Assembly: GCA_041736705.1 (NCBI GenBank)
Contig: JBGSTC010000003.1
Span: 1-46,282 of the forward strand
DNA from: GWE2-51-13 sp041736705
GTDB lineage: Bacteria > Bacillota_I > Bacilli_A > Erysipelotrichales > Erysipelotrichaceae
DNA: 46,282 bases
Direction: 5' to 3'
A model generated the notes under the pieces. That model was not told the DNA's origin. It did not search any database and was given only the letters and a program-made list of their open reading frames with translations. Positions 14,615 to 22,421 of this stretch are shown piece by piece. The translations under genes and the position numbers were made by a program. The stretch's first letter is position 1. Every line of letters begins with the position of its first letter.

Positions 14615-15808
14615 TTATTCAAGATAAATCCGGTAGTATTCATCAAACGTCATGTTTTTGGTATTGAAGTCTTTTGCCGTTTCGATCCCGACATAACGCC
14701 AGTGCCAGGGTTCGCTGATGTAACCCGTGATCGCCTGATTGCTTTCGGTATAACGTAGGATGAATCCGTAGTCCTCCGCGTTCTCCATCAACCATGCATA
14801 TTCTTTGGTGTTCTTAAAGGTGGACAGCGACGAGGTCGACGTGATGATGTCGACCGCCAATCCCGTCTGATGTTCGGAGTGTCCGGGACGGGCGGAATAA
14901 GTATCCGCTTCCGCTTTCCCGTCGTTTGCCACATAGCGGTTATAGAGCGTATTCTGCGTCGCATAGCTGCGATAGGACGAGGTGACCTTGGGATGCAATC
15001 CATCCGCGATCATCGCCTTACACATCGCGCTGAGCGCCAGGGCGGCTTCCTTGGTCATCACCGCTTTCCCGCAGACCGTGATCGTCGTCAGCGCGCTGGG
15101 GATAAACTGCGACGACAGGTTGAAGTACTTGTTGACGAGGATCAGATTCCCCTTCGACGTCTCCGCGGCCGTAATTCCCGTATAGTAGGACCGGTCGGTT
15201 TCCGTGTTGACCCGCTCTTGCACGACTCGCAAGGTCGCATTCGGCACTTTTTTCCAATAGGTCAAATAGGTCGGAAGGTCGTTGAGGATCGTCAGTTCGG
15301 ATGTCACCAACGCTTCGTATTTCACATCGTAACCCGACGCAGTAATGTTTATGATCGTATCATCACTTAATCCAAGTAACAACTCTCCCGCCGCTTCGCT
15401 ATATCCGGTATCCAGGATCAACCGATACATCGGCTCGGCAAGATAGGTTTTCCATCGATTCAAGAACGTATACCCTTCAAGTTTCGCGAGGATCGCCTCG
15501 TCCGCCAGCAGAATCGTTTCCAGATCCGTCTTCGAATAACCGATCTCGCGAAGATTCGCATAATGCGGAACCGTCAGGATCTCGACGATGTCTTCTTTGT
15601 AGTCTTCCACCAGGATCTCGGACAATTCTTCCAACCCGTGTTCGTTGATGACTTCGATCTGATCGTCGTTGTATCCGATCTTATTGAGTTCCCGATAATT
15701 CGGGATCGTGTTTTCCTTGATGAACACTTCGATTCGGTCCAAGGAGAGGATCAGCACCATCAGTATTCCGGCGATGACGACCCAGGGCTTCAGTTTTCTC
15801 TTTTTCAT
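14615..15808 (-). CDS. Membrane-anchored D-alanyl-D-alanine carboxypeptidase, M15 (VanY-like)
   Basis: The 397-residue protein has one N-terminal membrane segment (residues about 9-24), a long helical spacer (about 30-210) and a C-terminal VanY/M15B zinc peptidase domain. The domain shows SSYRSY..Q..LY, S311-x-H313-x2-G-x-A-x-D320 (zinc ligands H313 and D320), and EPWHWRYVG with catalytic Glu366 and zinc ligand H369. The enzyme trims the terminal D-Ala from peptidoglycan stem peptides outside the membrane. The ATG at 15808 has AAGGAG at seven bases; a TTG two codons earlier is less likely. It is monocistronic. Its presence argues for a cell wall in this organism, though such enzymes can also act on foreign peptidoglycan. 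Confidence 0.88.
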   Translation of the reverse strand: MKKRKLKPWVVIAGILMVLILSLDRIEVFIKENTIPNYRELNKIGYNDDQIEVINEHGLEELSEILVEDYKEDIVEILTVPHYANLREIGYSKTDLETILLADEAILAKLEGYTFLNRWKTYLAEPMYRLILDTGYSEAAGELLLGLSDDTIINITASGYDVKYEALVTSELTILNDLPTYLTYWKKVPNATLRVVQERVNTETDRSYYTGITAAETSKGNLILVNKYFNLSSQFIPSALTTITVCGKAVMTKEAALALSAMCKAMIADGLHPKVTSSYRSYATQNTLYNRYVANDGKAEADTYSARPGHSEHQTGLAVDIITSTSSLSTFKNTKEYAWLMENAEDYGFILRYTESNQAITGYISEPWHWRYVGIETAKDFNTKNMTFDEYYRIYLE

Positions 15809-15934
15809 GTCCAATCTCCTTCAAATATCTATTCTACCTCTTTATCCTCGGAATTACTCGCCCATTATTCCATTTCATCGAGAAAAATGAGCTGCCAGTC
15901 ACTGAGGTCTAGGGAAAACAATCTTACATCATCA

Positions 15935-15968
15935 CTAAAAAACATCCGCGATGGATTCTCGTGGATGT
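15935..15968 (-). terminator. Intrinsic terminator after the first SHOCT gene
   Basis: ACATCC and GGATGT arms (15968-15942) enclose a 15-base loop region with further pairing and are followed by a TTTTTTA tract on the minus strand, seven bases past the gene's stop. Confidence 0.6.
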
Positions 15969-15975
15969 ATAGTCG

Positions 15976-16158
15976 TTAGTCTTGCAGGTCTGATTTAAGT
16001 TGGTCGTATTGTTCTTTGGTGATTTCGCCCCTCGCATAGCGTTCTTTGATGATCTGCAGGGGGTCTTTACGGGTGGGTGAAACCGGGAAACCGACGTTTG
16101 CACGGTGGTCGCGGTCCCAGATCCACCAGATTACCAAAAGGATGGGGATCCACATCAT
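15976..16158 (-). CDS. Short SHOCT-domain membrane protein (copy 1)
   Basis: The 60-residue protein has a short hydrophobic N-terminus (MWIPILLVIWWIW) and a C-terminal SHOCT motif: PLQIIKERYARGEITKEQYDQLKSDL. SHOCT is a short helical oligomerisation-type domain found at protein termini, function unknown. It is the third and most downstream of three tandem paralogues transcribed leftwards. The hydrophobic part is too short for more than one membrane pass, and it lacks the second N-terminal segment seen in copies 2 and 3. Confidence 0.8.
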   Translation of the reverse strand: MMWIPILLVIWWIWDRDHRANVGFPVSPTRKDPLQIIKERYARGEITKEQYDQLKSDLQD

Positions 16159-16171
16159 GGTGTTTTCCTCC

Positions 16172-16459
16172 TTAGTCTTTCAGATCGTTGATCAGACGAT
16201 CGAATTCTTCTTTTGTGATCTCGCCTTTCGCATAGCGTTCTTTCACGATGCGAAGCGCTTTATTCTCGATAGGGGCGATCGCCGGTGTGTTCTTGTGCGA
16301 ACGACGGACGAAGTAAACGATCAAACCGATGACCAGCGCCCAAAACAGAATCATCAAGACCGGCATCAGCCATGCATATTCGCCAAACCATCCCATATGC
16401 GAGAAACGGTCGACACCCCACCAACCATCACGGATGCGATCAGCGTTGAAATTCATCAT
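16172..16459 (-). CDS. SHOCT-domain membrane protein (copy 2)
   Basis: The 95-residue protein starts MMNFNADRIRDGWWGVDRF. It has one membrane helix (WLMPVLMILFWALVIGLIVYFV) followed by RRSHKN and a C-terminal SHOCT motif ALRIVKERYAKGEITKEEFDRLINDL. The positive charges after the helix predict a cytosolic C-terminus. A TTG two codons earlier is possible, but GAAGGG is better spaced to the ATG at 16459. Its order in the cluster and 13-base distance to copy 1 suggest co-transcription. Confidence 0.82.
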   Translation of the reverse strand: MMNFNADRIRDGWWGVDRFSHMGWFGEYAWLMPVLMILFWALVIGLIVYFVRRSHKNTPAIAPIENKALRIVKERYAKGEITKEEFDRLINDLKD

Positions 16460-16553
16460 AGACAACCCTTCTTTCTTCCGGATCCTTCCGGTACAACTGA
16501 ATCATACCCCAACTTTGTGACAAAAGTGTGGCGATGCACTTTTGAGATAAAAA

Positions 16554-16574
16554 AATAACGGGAAACCCGTTATT
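16554..16574 (-). terminator. Intrinsic terminator after SHOCT copy 3
   Basis: AATAACGGG and CCCGTTATT form a nine-base-pair stem with a three-base loop. The minus-strand T-run follows, and the gene's TAA stop lies inside the stem. Confidence 0.8.
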
Positions 16575-16848
16575 CTAAGTCCGATTTGAATTGGTCGTAT
16601 TGTTCCTTGGTGATTTCACCCTTCGCATAGCGCTGTTTCACCACTTCCAACGGGACGTTGGTACTTAGGGATGAACCCTGATGGACTGCGACGGCGCGTT
16701 TGAGGCGCGATCTGCGGACGAGGTGGATGATCAGACTGATGACTGCGACCCAGAACAAGACATGGAGGAGGACGCCGAGCCAACCGAATCTCTGAACCAT
16801 CCAGAAACGGCCGACGAAGCGGGCGGAGAATACGTTAAGTAAGAACAT
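16570..16848 (-). CDS. SHOCT-domain membrane protein (copy 3)
   Basis: The 92-residue protein has one membrane helix (GVLLHVLFWVAVISLIIHLV), then RRSRLKR, and a C-terminal SHOCT motif PLEVVKQRYAKGEITKEQYDQFKSDL. The last 25 residues are nearly identical to copies 1 and 2, whereas the N-termini differ. The longer frame from 16932 is rejected: the ATG at 16848 has AAGGA at six bases. Unlike copies 1 and 2 it carries its own terminator. Confidence 0.8.
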   Translation of the reverse strand: MFLLNVFSARFVGRFWMVQRFGWLGVLLHVLFWVAVISLIIHLVRRSRLKRAVAVHQGSSLSTNVPLEVVKQRYAKGEITKEQYDQFKSDLE

Positions 16849-16939
16849 AGGGTTTCCTTCTTTCGATCTCAAGTGACCTTGATGGGAACATTGTAGAAGA
16901 AGTTTGTTACGAAATTGTGGCGAAGAAATCAAGAAAGTG

Positions 16940-17170
16940 CTATTTTATGAGATTTTCGGCTTCTTTGACGGAAAGGACGCGTCCATAGGAGACGACTTTT
17001 TCGTCTTTGACAAGGGCGGGCGTACTCATGACGCCGTAGCCGACGATGGTCTTCACGTCGGTCACTTTTTCAATCGTCGCTTCCACGCCGAGGTTTTTCG
17101 CGGCTTCACGGACGTTGGCTTCCAAACGTTGGCAGTTGGGGCAACCTTTGCCCAGGATTTTCAAGATCAT
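16940..17170 (-). CDS. Thioredoxin-fold redox-active disulfide protein
   Basis: The 76-residue protein is a small glutaredoxin/thioredoxin-like domain with the active site C10-P-N-C13 and the cis-Pro stretch MSTPAL. It fits the 'redox-active disulfide protein 2' group. The ATG at 17170 has GGAGG at eight bases. It lies 27 bases downstream of the ArsP-like permease, a pairing seen in many bacteria, and probably keeps permease or substrate thiols reduced; that role is inferred. Confidence 0.87.
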   Translation of the reverse strand: MILKILGKGCPNCQRLEANVREAAKNLGVEATIEKVTDVKTIVGYGVMSTPALVKDEKVVSYGRVLSVKEAENLIK

Positions 17171-17197
17171 GTTTCTTTCCTCCACCGGTTCTTCCGG

Positions 17198-18199
17198 TTA
17201 AATGAGTACATTTTGGAATGCATTAAGCAGGAATCCGATCAGCATGATGCCCATCGAGACATACAGGACGAACATGCCGAGCAATTTGGGCTTGATGACG
17301 TTCTTCAGCATCACGATGCTGGGGACGGAGAGTGCGGTCACGGCCATCATGAAGGAGAGGACCGTTCCGATGCCTACGCCTTTGGCGACCAGGGCTTCGG
17401 CGATCGGCAAAGTACCGAAGATGTCGGCGTACATCGGGATGCCCACCAATGTCGCCAAGGGGACGGAATACCATTTGTCCTGACCCAAGAGCGCCAGGAT
17501 CCACGATTCGGGGATCCAGTTGTGGATCAGTGCGCCGATCCCGACACCGATCAACACGTAGGGCCAGACTTTATGGAAGATTTCCTTGACTTGGGTAACG
17601 GCGAAATCGACGCGTTCTTTACGCGTAAGGACGACGTCGTCCAGTTCCATCAAGGGGGTTTTGAAGACGAAGGCCTCGATCTGGTCTTCCATCTTCAACT
17701 TCGACAGGAACGTCCCGCCGAGTACGGCCAACACCAGTCCGACGACGACATAGGCCAAGGCGATTTTTCCATTGAACACACTGACTAAAAGAAGGACCGA
17801 GGCCAGATCGACCAGTGGGGATGAAATCAAGAACGAGAAGGTCATCCCGATCGAGAGACCGGCGCTGGTGAATCCGATGAAGAGCGGGATCGAGGAGCAG
17901 CTGCAAAACGGGGTGATCGTCCCTAGAAGCGCCGCCAGGATGTTGGCGCCGATCCCTTTGAAGCGACCCAGGATCTTGCGTGTCCTCTCCGGCGGGAAAT
18001 AGCTTTGAATATAGGAAACGATGAAAATCAGGACGCACAAGAGGATGAAAATCTTGATCGTATCGTAAAGAAAGAAGACGAGGCTGGCTCCGATTTGATC
18101 CAACGGATCCATGCCGAGTCGGGCGACGATCGCTTCGATCCCCTCTTTCAACCAAATCATTTTTAGAAAAACATCGTTAAACCAGAGAAAGAGTTCCAT
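17198..18199 (-). CDS. ArsP-like permease (DUF318 family)
   Basis: The 333-residue protein has about eight to ten membrane segments in two halves. It carries the family motif TPFCSCSSIPLFIGF (C99, C101) after the second hydrophobic block, and a matching GIPMYADIFGTLP stretch in the second half. ArsP members export trivalent organoarsenicals; other DUF318 permeases are uncharacterised. The paired thioredoxin gene and divergent-site ArsR regulator with a Cys motif support a metalloid role. The ATG is preceded by GGAGG. The promoter region carries an operator matching the arsR one. Confidence 0.85.
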   Translation of the reverse strand: MELFLWFNDVFLKMIWLKEGIEAIVARLGMDPLDQIGASLVFFLYDTIKIFILLCVLIFIVSYIQSYFPPERTRKILGRFKGIGANILAALLGTITPFCSCSSIPLFIGFTSAGLSIGMTFSFLISSPLVDLASVLLLVSVFNGKIALAYVVVGLVLAVLGGTFLSKLKMEDQIEAFVFKTPLMELDDVVLTRKERVDFAVTQVKEIFHKVWPYVLIGVGIGALIHNWIPESWILALLGQDKWYSVPLATLVGIPMYADIFGTLPIAEALVAKGVGIGTVLSFMMAVTALSVPSIVMLKNVIKPKLLGMFVLYVSMGIMLIGFLLNAFQNVLI

Positions 18200-18213
18200 G
18201 TTCCCTCCAACAT

Positions 18214-18230
18214 ATTGATATGTATCTATA
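18214..18230. promoter_or_regulatory. ArsR-type operator in front of the permease
   Basis: ATTGATATGTATCTATA is an imperfect inverted repeat about 15 bases upstream of the permease start. It agrees at 13 of 17 positions with the site in front of arsR (19057-19073), read on the opposite strand. Confidence 0.55.
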
Positions 18231-18262
18231 TGTTAACCCTTATATCGATGATTGTCAATATA

Positions 18263-19033
18263 CTAGAGTTCGCATTGCGCAATGGATTTTAGCGGACGGA
18301 AGCGTTCCTTGAGTTGGTCCTGGGCGATCGGGTTGATGGCATAGCGCATCCAGATACCGTCCTTGCGCACGGTGATGATTCCGCTGTCGACCAGTTTATG
18401 CATATGATGGCTCAGGGTCGGTTGGCTGATCGAGAATTTCTCCAAGAGATTGCAGGCGCAGCATTCCTTCCCGGTCAGCGAAGTATAGATGGCGTAGCGG
18501 ATCGGATCCCCCAACGCCTTGAAGATCAACACCGGATCGATCGGTCGGATGAGTTTGCGCAATCCTTCATTCGCGGTTTCGATCGCCGTATCCAAGAGAT
18601 CCTTGGCGTAGGGCTGAAGGCGAAGCTGCGTCCATTCCTGAGGTATGTTCGCATCGCTCTCGCGATAGGCTTCCAATTTCGGGGATAAATCCAATTGATG
18701 GAAACTGAACTGAAGTCCTTTGACTAATACATAGGTCACGTCGTCGGCGATGTGGACTCGGACCCCTTCGATTTCTTGATCGATCAGATTCTCCAAAACC
18801 CTGGCCACGTCTTCCTTGAAGTAATATTTCTTTCTAAAATAGGAAACCGCATAGTCTTTCTTCACATAGGAGTTCAGAAAGTTCATCGATGCGAAGAAAA
18901 GGAAAGCGGAATCTTGGTCCACGACGGGAAGATAGGTCATGCGTTTCGCAAAGACGGCGTCCTCTTCGCGTAAGATTATCTCTTCATCCGGCTGGTCGTC
19001 GGTCATTTTAAGTATCAGTTCTTCGATCGTCAT
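18263..19033 (-). CDS. ArsR-family metalloregulator with long N-terminal extension
   Basis: The 256-residue protein has a C-terminal ArsR winged helix (about 165-250): FKALGDPIRYAIYTSL, then ECCACNLLEKFSISQPTLSHHMHKL. C191, C192 and C194 take the place of the ELCVC metal-sensing motif on the DNA-recognition helix, so binding of arsenite or another thiophilic metal should release DNA. Residues 1-160 are an extra domain not found in classical 100-residue ArsR; it may sense a second ligand. It precedes the permease and thioredoxin genes in the same direction, with separate start signals. Operators in front of both transcripts suggest autoregulation. Confidence 0.85.
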   Translation of the reverse strand: MTIEELILKMTDDQPDEEIILREEDAVFAKRMTYLPVVDQDSAFLFFASMNFLNSYVKKDYAVSYFRKKYYFKEDVARVLENLIDQEIEGVRVHIADDVTYVLVKGLQFSFHQLDLSPKLEAYRESDANIPQEWTQLRLQPYAKDLLDTAIETANEGLRKLIRPIDPVLIFKALGDPIRYAIYTSLTGKECCACNLLEKFSISQPTLSHHMHKLVDSGIITVRKDGIWMRYAINPIAQDQLKERFRPLKSIAQCEL

Positions 19034-19056
19034 GGTTTCTCCTTCACATCGACGCT

Positions 19057-19073
19057 TATCGATGTATATCGAT
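19057..19073. promoter_or_regulatory. ArsR-type operator in front of arsR
   Basis: The minus strand reads ATCGATATACATCGATA, an inverted repeat of ATCGAT around ATAC, 24 bases upstream of the arsR start. Its similarity to the permease-side site suggests the regulator binds both. Confidence 0.55.
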
Positions 19074-19093
19074 TGAAGTATACCACAACATCA

Positions 19094-19118
19094 TAAAAAA
19101 AACCTTCATTCGAAGGTT
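19094..19118 (-). terminator. Intrinsic terminator of the fatty acid synthesis operon
   Basis: AACCTTC and GAAGGTT arms with a four-base loop (19118-19101) are followed by a run of T on the minus strand. The fabZ stop codon lies at the edge of the stem. Confidence 0.8.
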
Positions 19119-19533
19119 AGAGTCCAAAACTTAAAGTGGCTTCGCAGACCAAATCATCCCCGACATAGGCTTTCGCCTCGGCGACGCCGTAGCGTGAACG
19201 CAGGTTAGTCATACGACATTCCAACCTTAACGTATCCCCAGGGACGACCTTGCGGCGGAACTTTGCTTCTTTCACTCCCGCGAAATAAGCGATCTTCCCT
19301 TTCATTTCGGGGAGGCTAAGGACGGCGATCGCACCGACCTGCGCCAATGCTTCCAGGATCAACACACCCGGCATGACCGGTTCGCCCGGGAAATGCCCGA
19401 CGAAATAGGGTTCGTTCATCGTGACGTTCTTCAGTCCGATCGCATATTCCCCTTCTTTGAGTTCCAATACACGGTCGACCAAGAGGAACGGAGGACGGTG
19501 CGGGATGATTTCCATGATTTGTTTGATGTCCAT
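19117..19533 (-). CDS. fabZ: 3-hydroxyacyl-ACP dehydratase FabZ
   Basis: The 138-residue hot-dog fold protein removes water from 3-hydroxyacyl-ACP to give trans-2-enoyl-ACP. It shows IIPHRPPFLLVDR and the catalytic pair H47 (GHFPGEPVMPG) and E61 (LILEALAQ). The ATG at 19533 overlaps the fabF stop by one base (TGATG); four upstream codons starting with GTG are not needed. It is the last gene of the twelve-gene operon. No FabA or FabM is present in the window, so unsaturated fatty acid synthesis is not explained here. Confidence 0.95.
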   Translation of the reverse strand: MDIKQIMEIIPHRPPFLLVDRVLELKEGEYAIGLKNVTMNEPYFVGHFPGEPVMPGVLILEALAQVGAIAVLSLPEMKGKIAYFAGVKEAKFRRKVVPGDTLRLECRMTNLRSRYGVAEAKAYVGDDLVCEATLSFGL

Positions 19534-20771
19534 CAGTCCACCCACTTTTTAAAGCAAAGGCTGGCGTTATGACCGCCGAAGCCCAAAGAGTTCGACAAGG
19601 CATAGGTGTAGACTTTCTTGATCCCCGTGTTGGCAATCACGTTGAGGTCGCATGCCGGGTCTTGTGAGCGTAGATTGACGGTCGGGGGAAGATAACCCAT
19701 CTGAAGGGATAAAGCGCAGATGATGGCCTCGATCGCCCCGCTGGCGCCAAGGAGATGCCCGGTCATGGATTTGGTGGAGGAAACATGAAGATCTTTGAAC
19801 TTCTCGCCCCACACCGCTTTCACGGCCAAGGTTTCAAACGCATCGTTGAGGGGCGTCGAGGTGCCGTGGGCGTTCAAATAGGTCACATCGCTTGGTGTAA
19901 TGTTCGCGGTATCCAAGGCTTGACGCATGGCGCGTGCCGCGCCCGATCCGTCGGTGCTGGGCGAAGTGATATGATAGGCGTCGCAGGTCGCCCCGTAGCC
20001 GACGACTTCGGCATAGATCTTGGCGTTGCGACGCAATGCGTGTTGGAGTTCCTCCAACACCAGGCAGGCCGAACCTTCGCCCATGACGAACCCGCTGCGC
20101 TCGATGTCGAAGGGGATCGATGCACGATGGATGTCTTCGGTTTCGGCCAAGGCTTTCAAGGCGGTGAATCCGCCGATCCCCAAAGGCGTGACCGAGGCTT
20201 CCGCCCCGCCGGCGACCATGACGTCATGATAACCGTCCTTGATCGAACGGAAACAATCGCCGACCGCGTTGGCGGATGCGGCGCAGGCCGTCACCGAGGA
20301 TGAACACATCCCCAAAGCCTGAAGTTCGATCGCGATGTTGCCCGCGGCCATGTTGATGATGGATTTCGGGATGAAATAAGGGGAAATACGGTCCGCGCCG
20401 CGTTCCAACAGTTTCGTGTGTTCGGCTTCGATGGTGCCCAAACCCCCGATGCCGCTGGAAACGATGACCCCGAAACGGGTACGGTCGAACTCTGCGGATG
20501 CCAAATTGGAATCCGCATAGGCTTCGCGCGCCGCGACGAGCGCATATTGCGTGAACTTGTCGAGATTCTTCTTTTCTTTGGGGGTCAGGGTGTTTTCCCA
20601 TTCGCCCGGTTTGACTTCGGCGGCGATTTTGACTTTATGATTGGAGGTATCGAAAGATTTGATCTTATCGATCCCGCAGCTTGCCTGAAGCAGGCTTTCG
20701 CGCACTTCCGCAATGTTGTTTCCGATGGGCGTAAGGGCGCCCATGCCCGTGATGACGACGCGTCGTGCCAT
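19533..20771 (-). CDS. fabF: 3-oxoacyl-ACP synthase II
   Basis: The 412-residue condensing enzyme elongates acyl-ACP with malonyl-ACP. The Cys-His-His triad is visible at C163 (TACAAS), H302 (NAHGTSTPLND) and H339 (KSMTGHLLGA), at the same positions as in E. coli FabF. The start is one base from the fabG stop and the end overlaps fabZ by one base. Confidence 0.96.
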   Translation of the reverse strand: MARRVVITGMGALTPIGNNIAEVRESLLQASCGIDKIKSFDTSNHKVKIAAEVKPGEWENTLTPKEKKNLDKFTQYALVAAREAYADSNLASAEFDRTRFGVIVSSGIGGLGTIEAEHTKLLERGADRISPYFIPKSIINMAAGNIAIELQALGMCSSSVTACAASANAVGDCFRSIKDGYHDVMVAGGAEASVTPLGIGGFTALKALAETEDIHRASIPFDIERSGFVMGEGSACLVLEELQHALRRNAKIYAEVVGYGATCDAYHITSPSTDGSGAARAMRQALDTANITPSDVTYLNAHGTSTPLNDAFETLAVKAVWGEKFKDLHVSSTKSMTGHLLGASGAIEAIICALSLQMGYLPPTVNLRSQDPACDLNVIANTGIKKVYTYALSNSLGFGGHNASLCFKKWVD

Positions 20772-20772
20772 G

Positions 20773-21501
20773 TTACATTACCATCCCGCCGTCGACGCCG
20801 ATCGTTTGACCGGTGATATAACGGCTTTTCGCTGAGACTAGGAAAGAAACCAGATCGGCGACATCCTGCGCGCTACCGAAGCGCGCCAAGGGGATCCGGC
20901 TTAACATCTGTGAAGTTTGGTCTTCGTTGAGTTTTAGGGTCATGTCGCTTTCGATGAAGCCCGGTGCGATCGCGTTGACCCGTACGTTACGGCTCGCGAC
21001 TTCCTTGGCCAGACTCTGGGTGAAACCGATGACGCCGGCTTTGGAGGCGGCGTAGTTGGTCTGCCCTGCGTTGCCCATGCGTCCGACCACCGACGAGATG
21101 TTGACGATCGATCCGGCGCACTTCATGAGGTATTTCAGACTTGCTTTCGACATCATCCAGGTCCCTTTAAGGTTGGTGTCCAGGACAGCGTCGTATTCTT
21201 CCTCGCTCATGCGAAGCAAGAGGTTGTCTTTGGTGATCCCGGCGTTGTTGACCAACACATCCAATCCATTGAAGGATGAGATGGCGCACGCGACGATGCG
21301 TGCGCAGTCTTCCGCCTTGCTGACGTTTCCTTGGACGACGACACTAGGCGTATACACATCGCATTTCGCTTTGACTTCTTCGGCCAACGCCTGATTCCCG
21401 TTATAATTGATGACCACATTATAGCCGTCTTTCGCCAAGGTGATGGCGATGGCGGCCCCGATGCCTTTGGAGGCCCCCGTTACGATTGCGACTGGACTCA
21501 T
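20773..21501 (-). CDS. fabG: 3-oxoacyl-ACP reductase
   Basis: The 242-residue SDR enzyme reduces 3-oxoacyl-ACP with NADPH. It has TGASKGIG (8-15), NNAG (85-88), catalytic S137, Y150 and K154 (YAASK), and ends in VDGGMVM, as FabG proteins do. It overlaps fabD by 4 bases and sits one base from fabF, so it belongs to the fatty acid operon. Confidence 0.95.
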   Translation of the reverse strand: MSPVAIVTGASKGIGAAIAITLAKDGYNVVINYNGNQALAEEVKAKCDVYTPSVVVQGNVSKAEDCARIVACAISSFNGLDVLVNNAGITKDNLLLRMSEEEYDAVLDTNLKGTWMMSKASLKYLMKCAGSIVNISSVVGRMGNAGQTNYAASKAGVIGFTQSLAKEVASRNVRVNAIAPGFIESDMTLKLNEDQTSQMLSRIPLARFGSAQDVADLVSFLVSAKSRYITGQTIGVDGGMVM

Positions 21502-22421
21502 CGCGGATCTCCTTTCAACCCCTCAAGGGTTTCATTCAACGAAGCGATATCTTCCACATGGAAACATGCGGGTTCCCATCCCGATTTCTTGATGAAACCC
21601 GTCAGGGTGGTTTTCGGTCCGATTTCAATGACCGTATCGACGCCTGCGTTACGCAAGGTTTCCAGCGTTTGGGTGAATTGAACCGGATGGGAGACTTGTT
21701 TGACAAGATTGGTTTTCAGGTTCTCTTGCGAACAGAAGTCCCCGGTGAGGTTACTGATGACCGGAACGGTCATCGGTTTGATTCCGATCTCTTGAAACAG
21801 ATCGTCCAGTTGATTTTCGACGTTTGTGAGAAGCGACGTGTGGAACGGTCCGCTGACCGGAAGTTCGATCAAACGACGCACGCCTTTTTCTTTAAGGAAG
21901 GCGACGGTCGCCTCGATGGCGACACGCTCGCCCGCGATCACGATCTGACCCGGACAATTGAAATTGCTGATCGCGCATACGCCGAGATGACGGTTTTGGT
22001 CGAGGGCTTCCTGGATGAGGTCCTGGGAAGTGGCGAGGACGGCGACCATCTTACTGTCGATGCCAGTCACCGCTTCTTCCATCCATCGTCCGCGCAGGGT
22101 TGCGATGCGCAACACTTCTTCATCCGTGAATACGCCGCTTGCGAAGCAGGCGGTGTATTCCCCCAGGCTTAATCCAGCCACGACATCCGGGTTGATCCCG
22201 TTAAACTTCAGGGTGTTATAGGCGAGGATCGAGGTGAACACCAAGGCTTTTTGCGTATACTTCGTCTGATTCAGGATTTCGATGGGACCTTCTTGGCACA
22301 AGGCGACTAGGTCGCCATGCTTCTTGACGAATTCGAGGTTCGCCGGATGGTCGTAGAATTCTTTCCCCATGCCGAGGTACTGGCTGCCTTGACCGGGGAA
22401 GAGGAATGCGATTTTTCTCAT
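21498..22421 (-). CDS. fabD: Malonyl-CoA:ACP transacylase
   Basis: The 307-residue protein starts with FLFPGQGSQYLGMG and has the nucleophile elbow GLSLGEYTA with S85 and the catalytic His in PVSGPFHTSLL. It loads malonyl groups from CoA onto ACP. Its start overlaps the upstream nitronate-monooxygenase-like gene by 4 bases and its end overlaps fabG by 4. Confidence 0.95.
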   Translation of the reverse strand: MRKIAFLFPGQGSQYLGMGKEFYDHPANLEFVKKHGDLVALCQEGPIEILNQTKYTQKALVFTSILAYNTLKFNGINPDVVAGLSLGEYTACFASGVFTDEEVLRIATLRGRWMEEAVTGIDSKMVAVLATSQDLIQEALDQNRHLGVCAISNFNCPGQIVIAGERVAIEATVAFLKEKGVRRLIELPVSGPFHTSLLTNVENQLDDLFQEIGIKPMTVPVISNLTGDFCSQENLKTNLVKQVSHPVQFTQTLETLRNAGVDTVIEIGPKTTLTGFIKKSGWEPACFHVEDIASLNETLEGLKGDPR

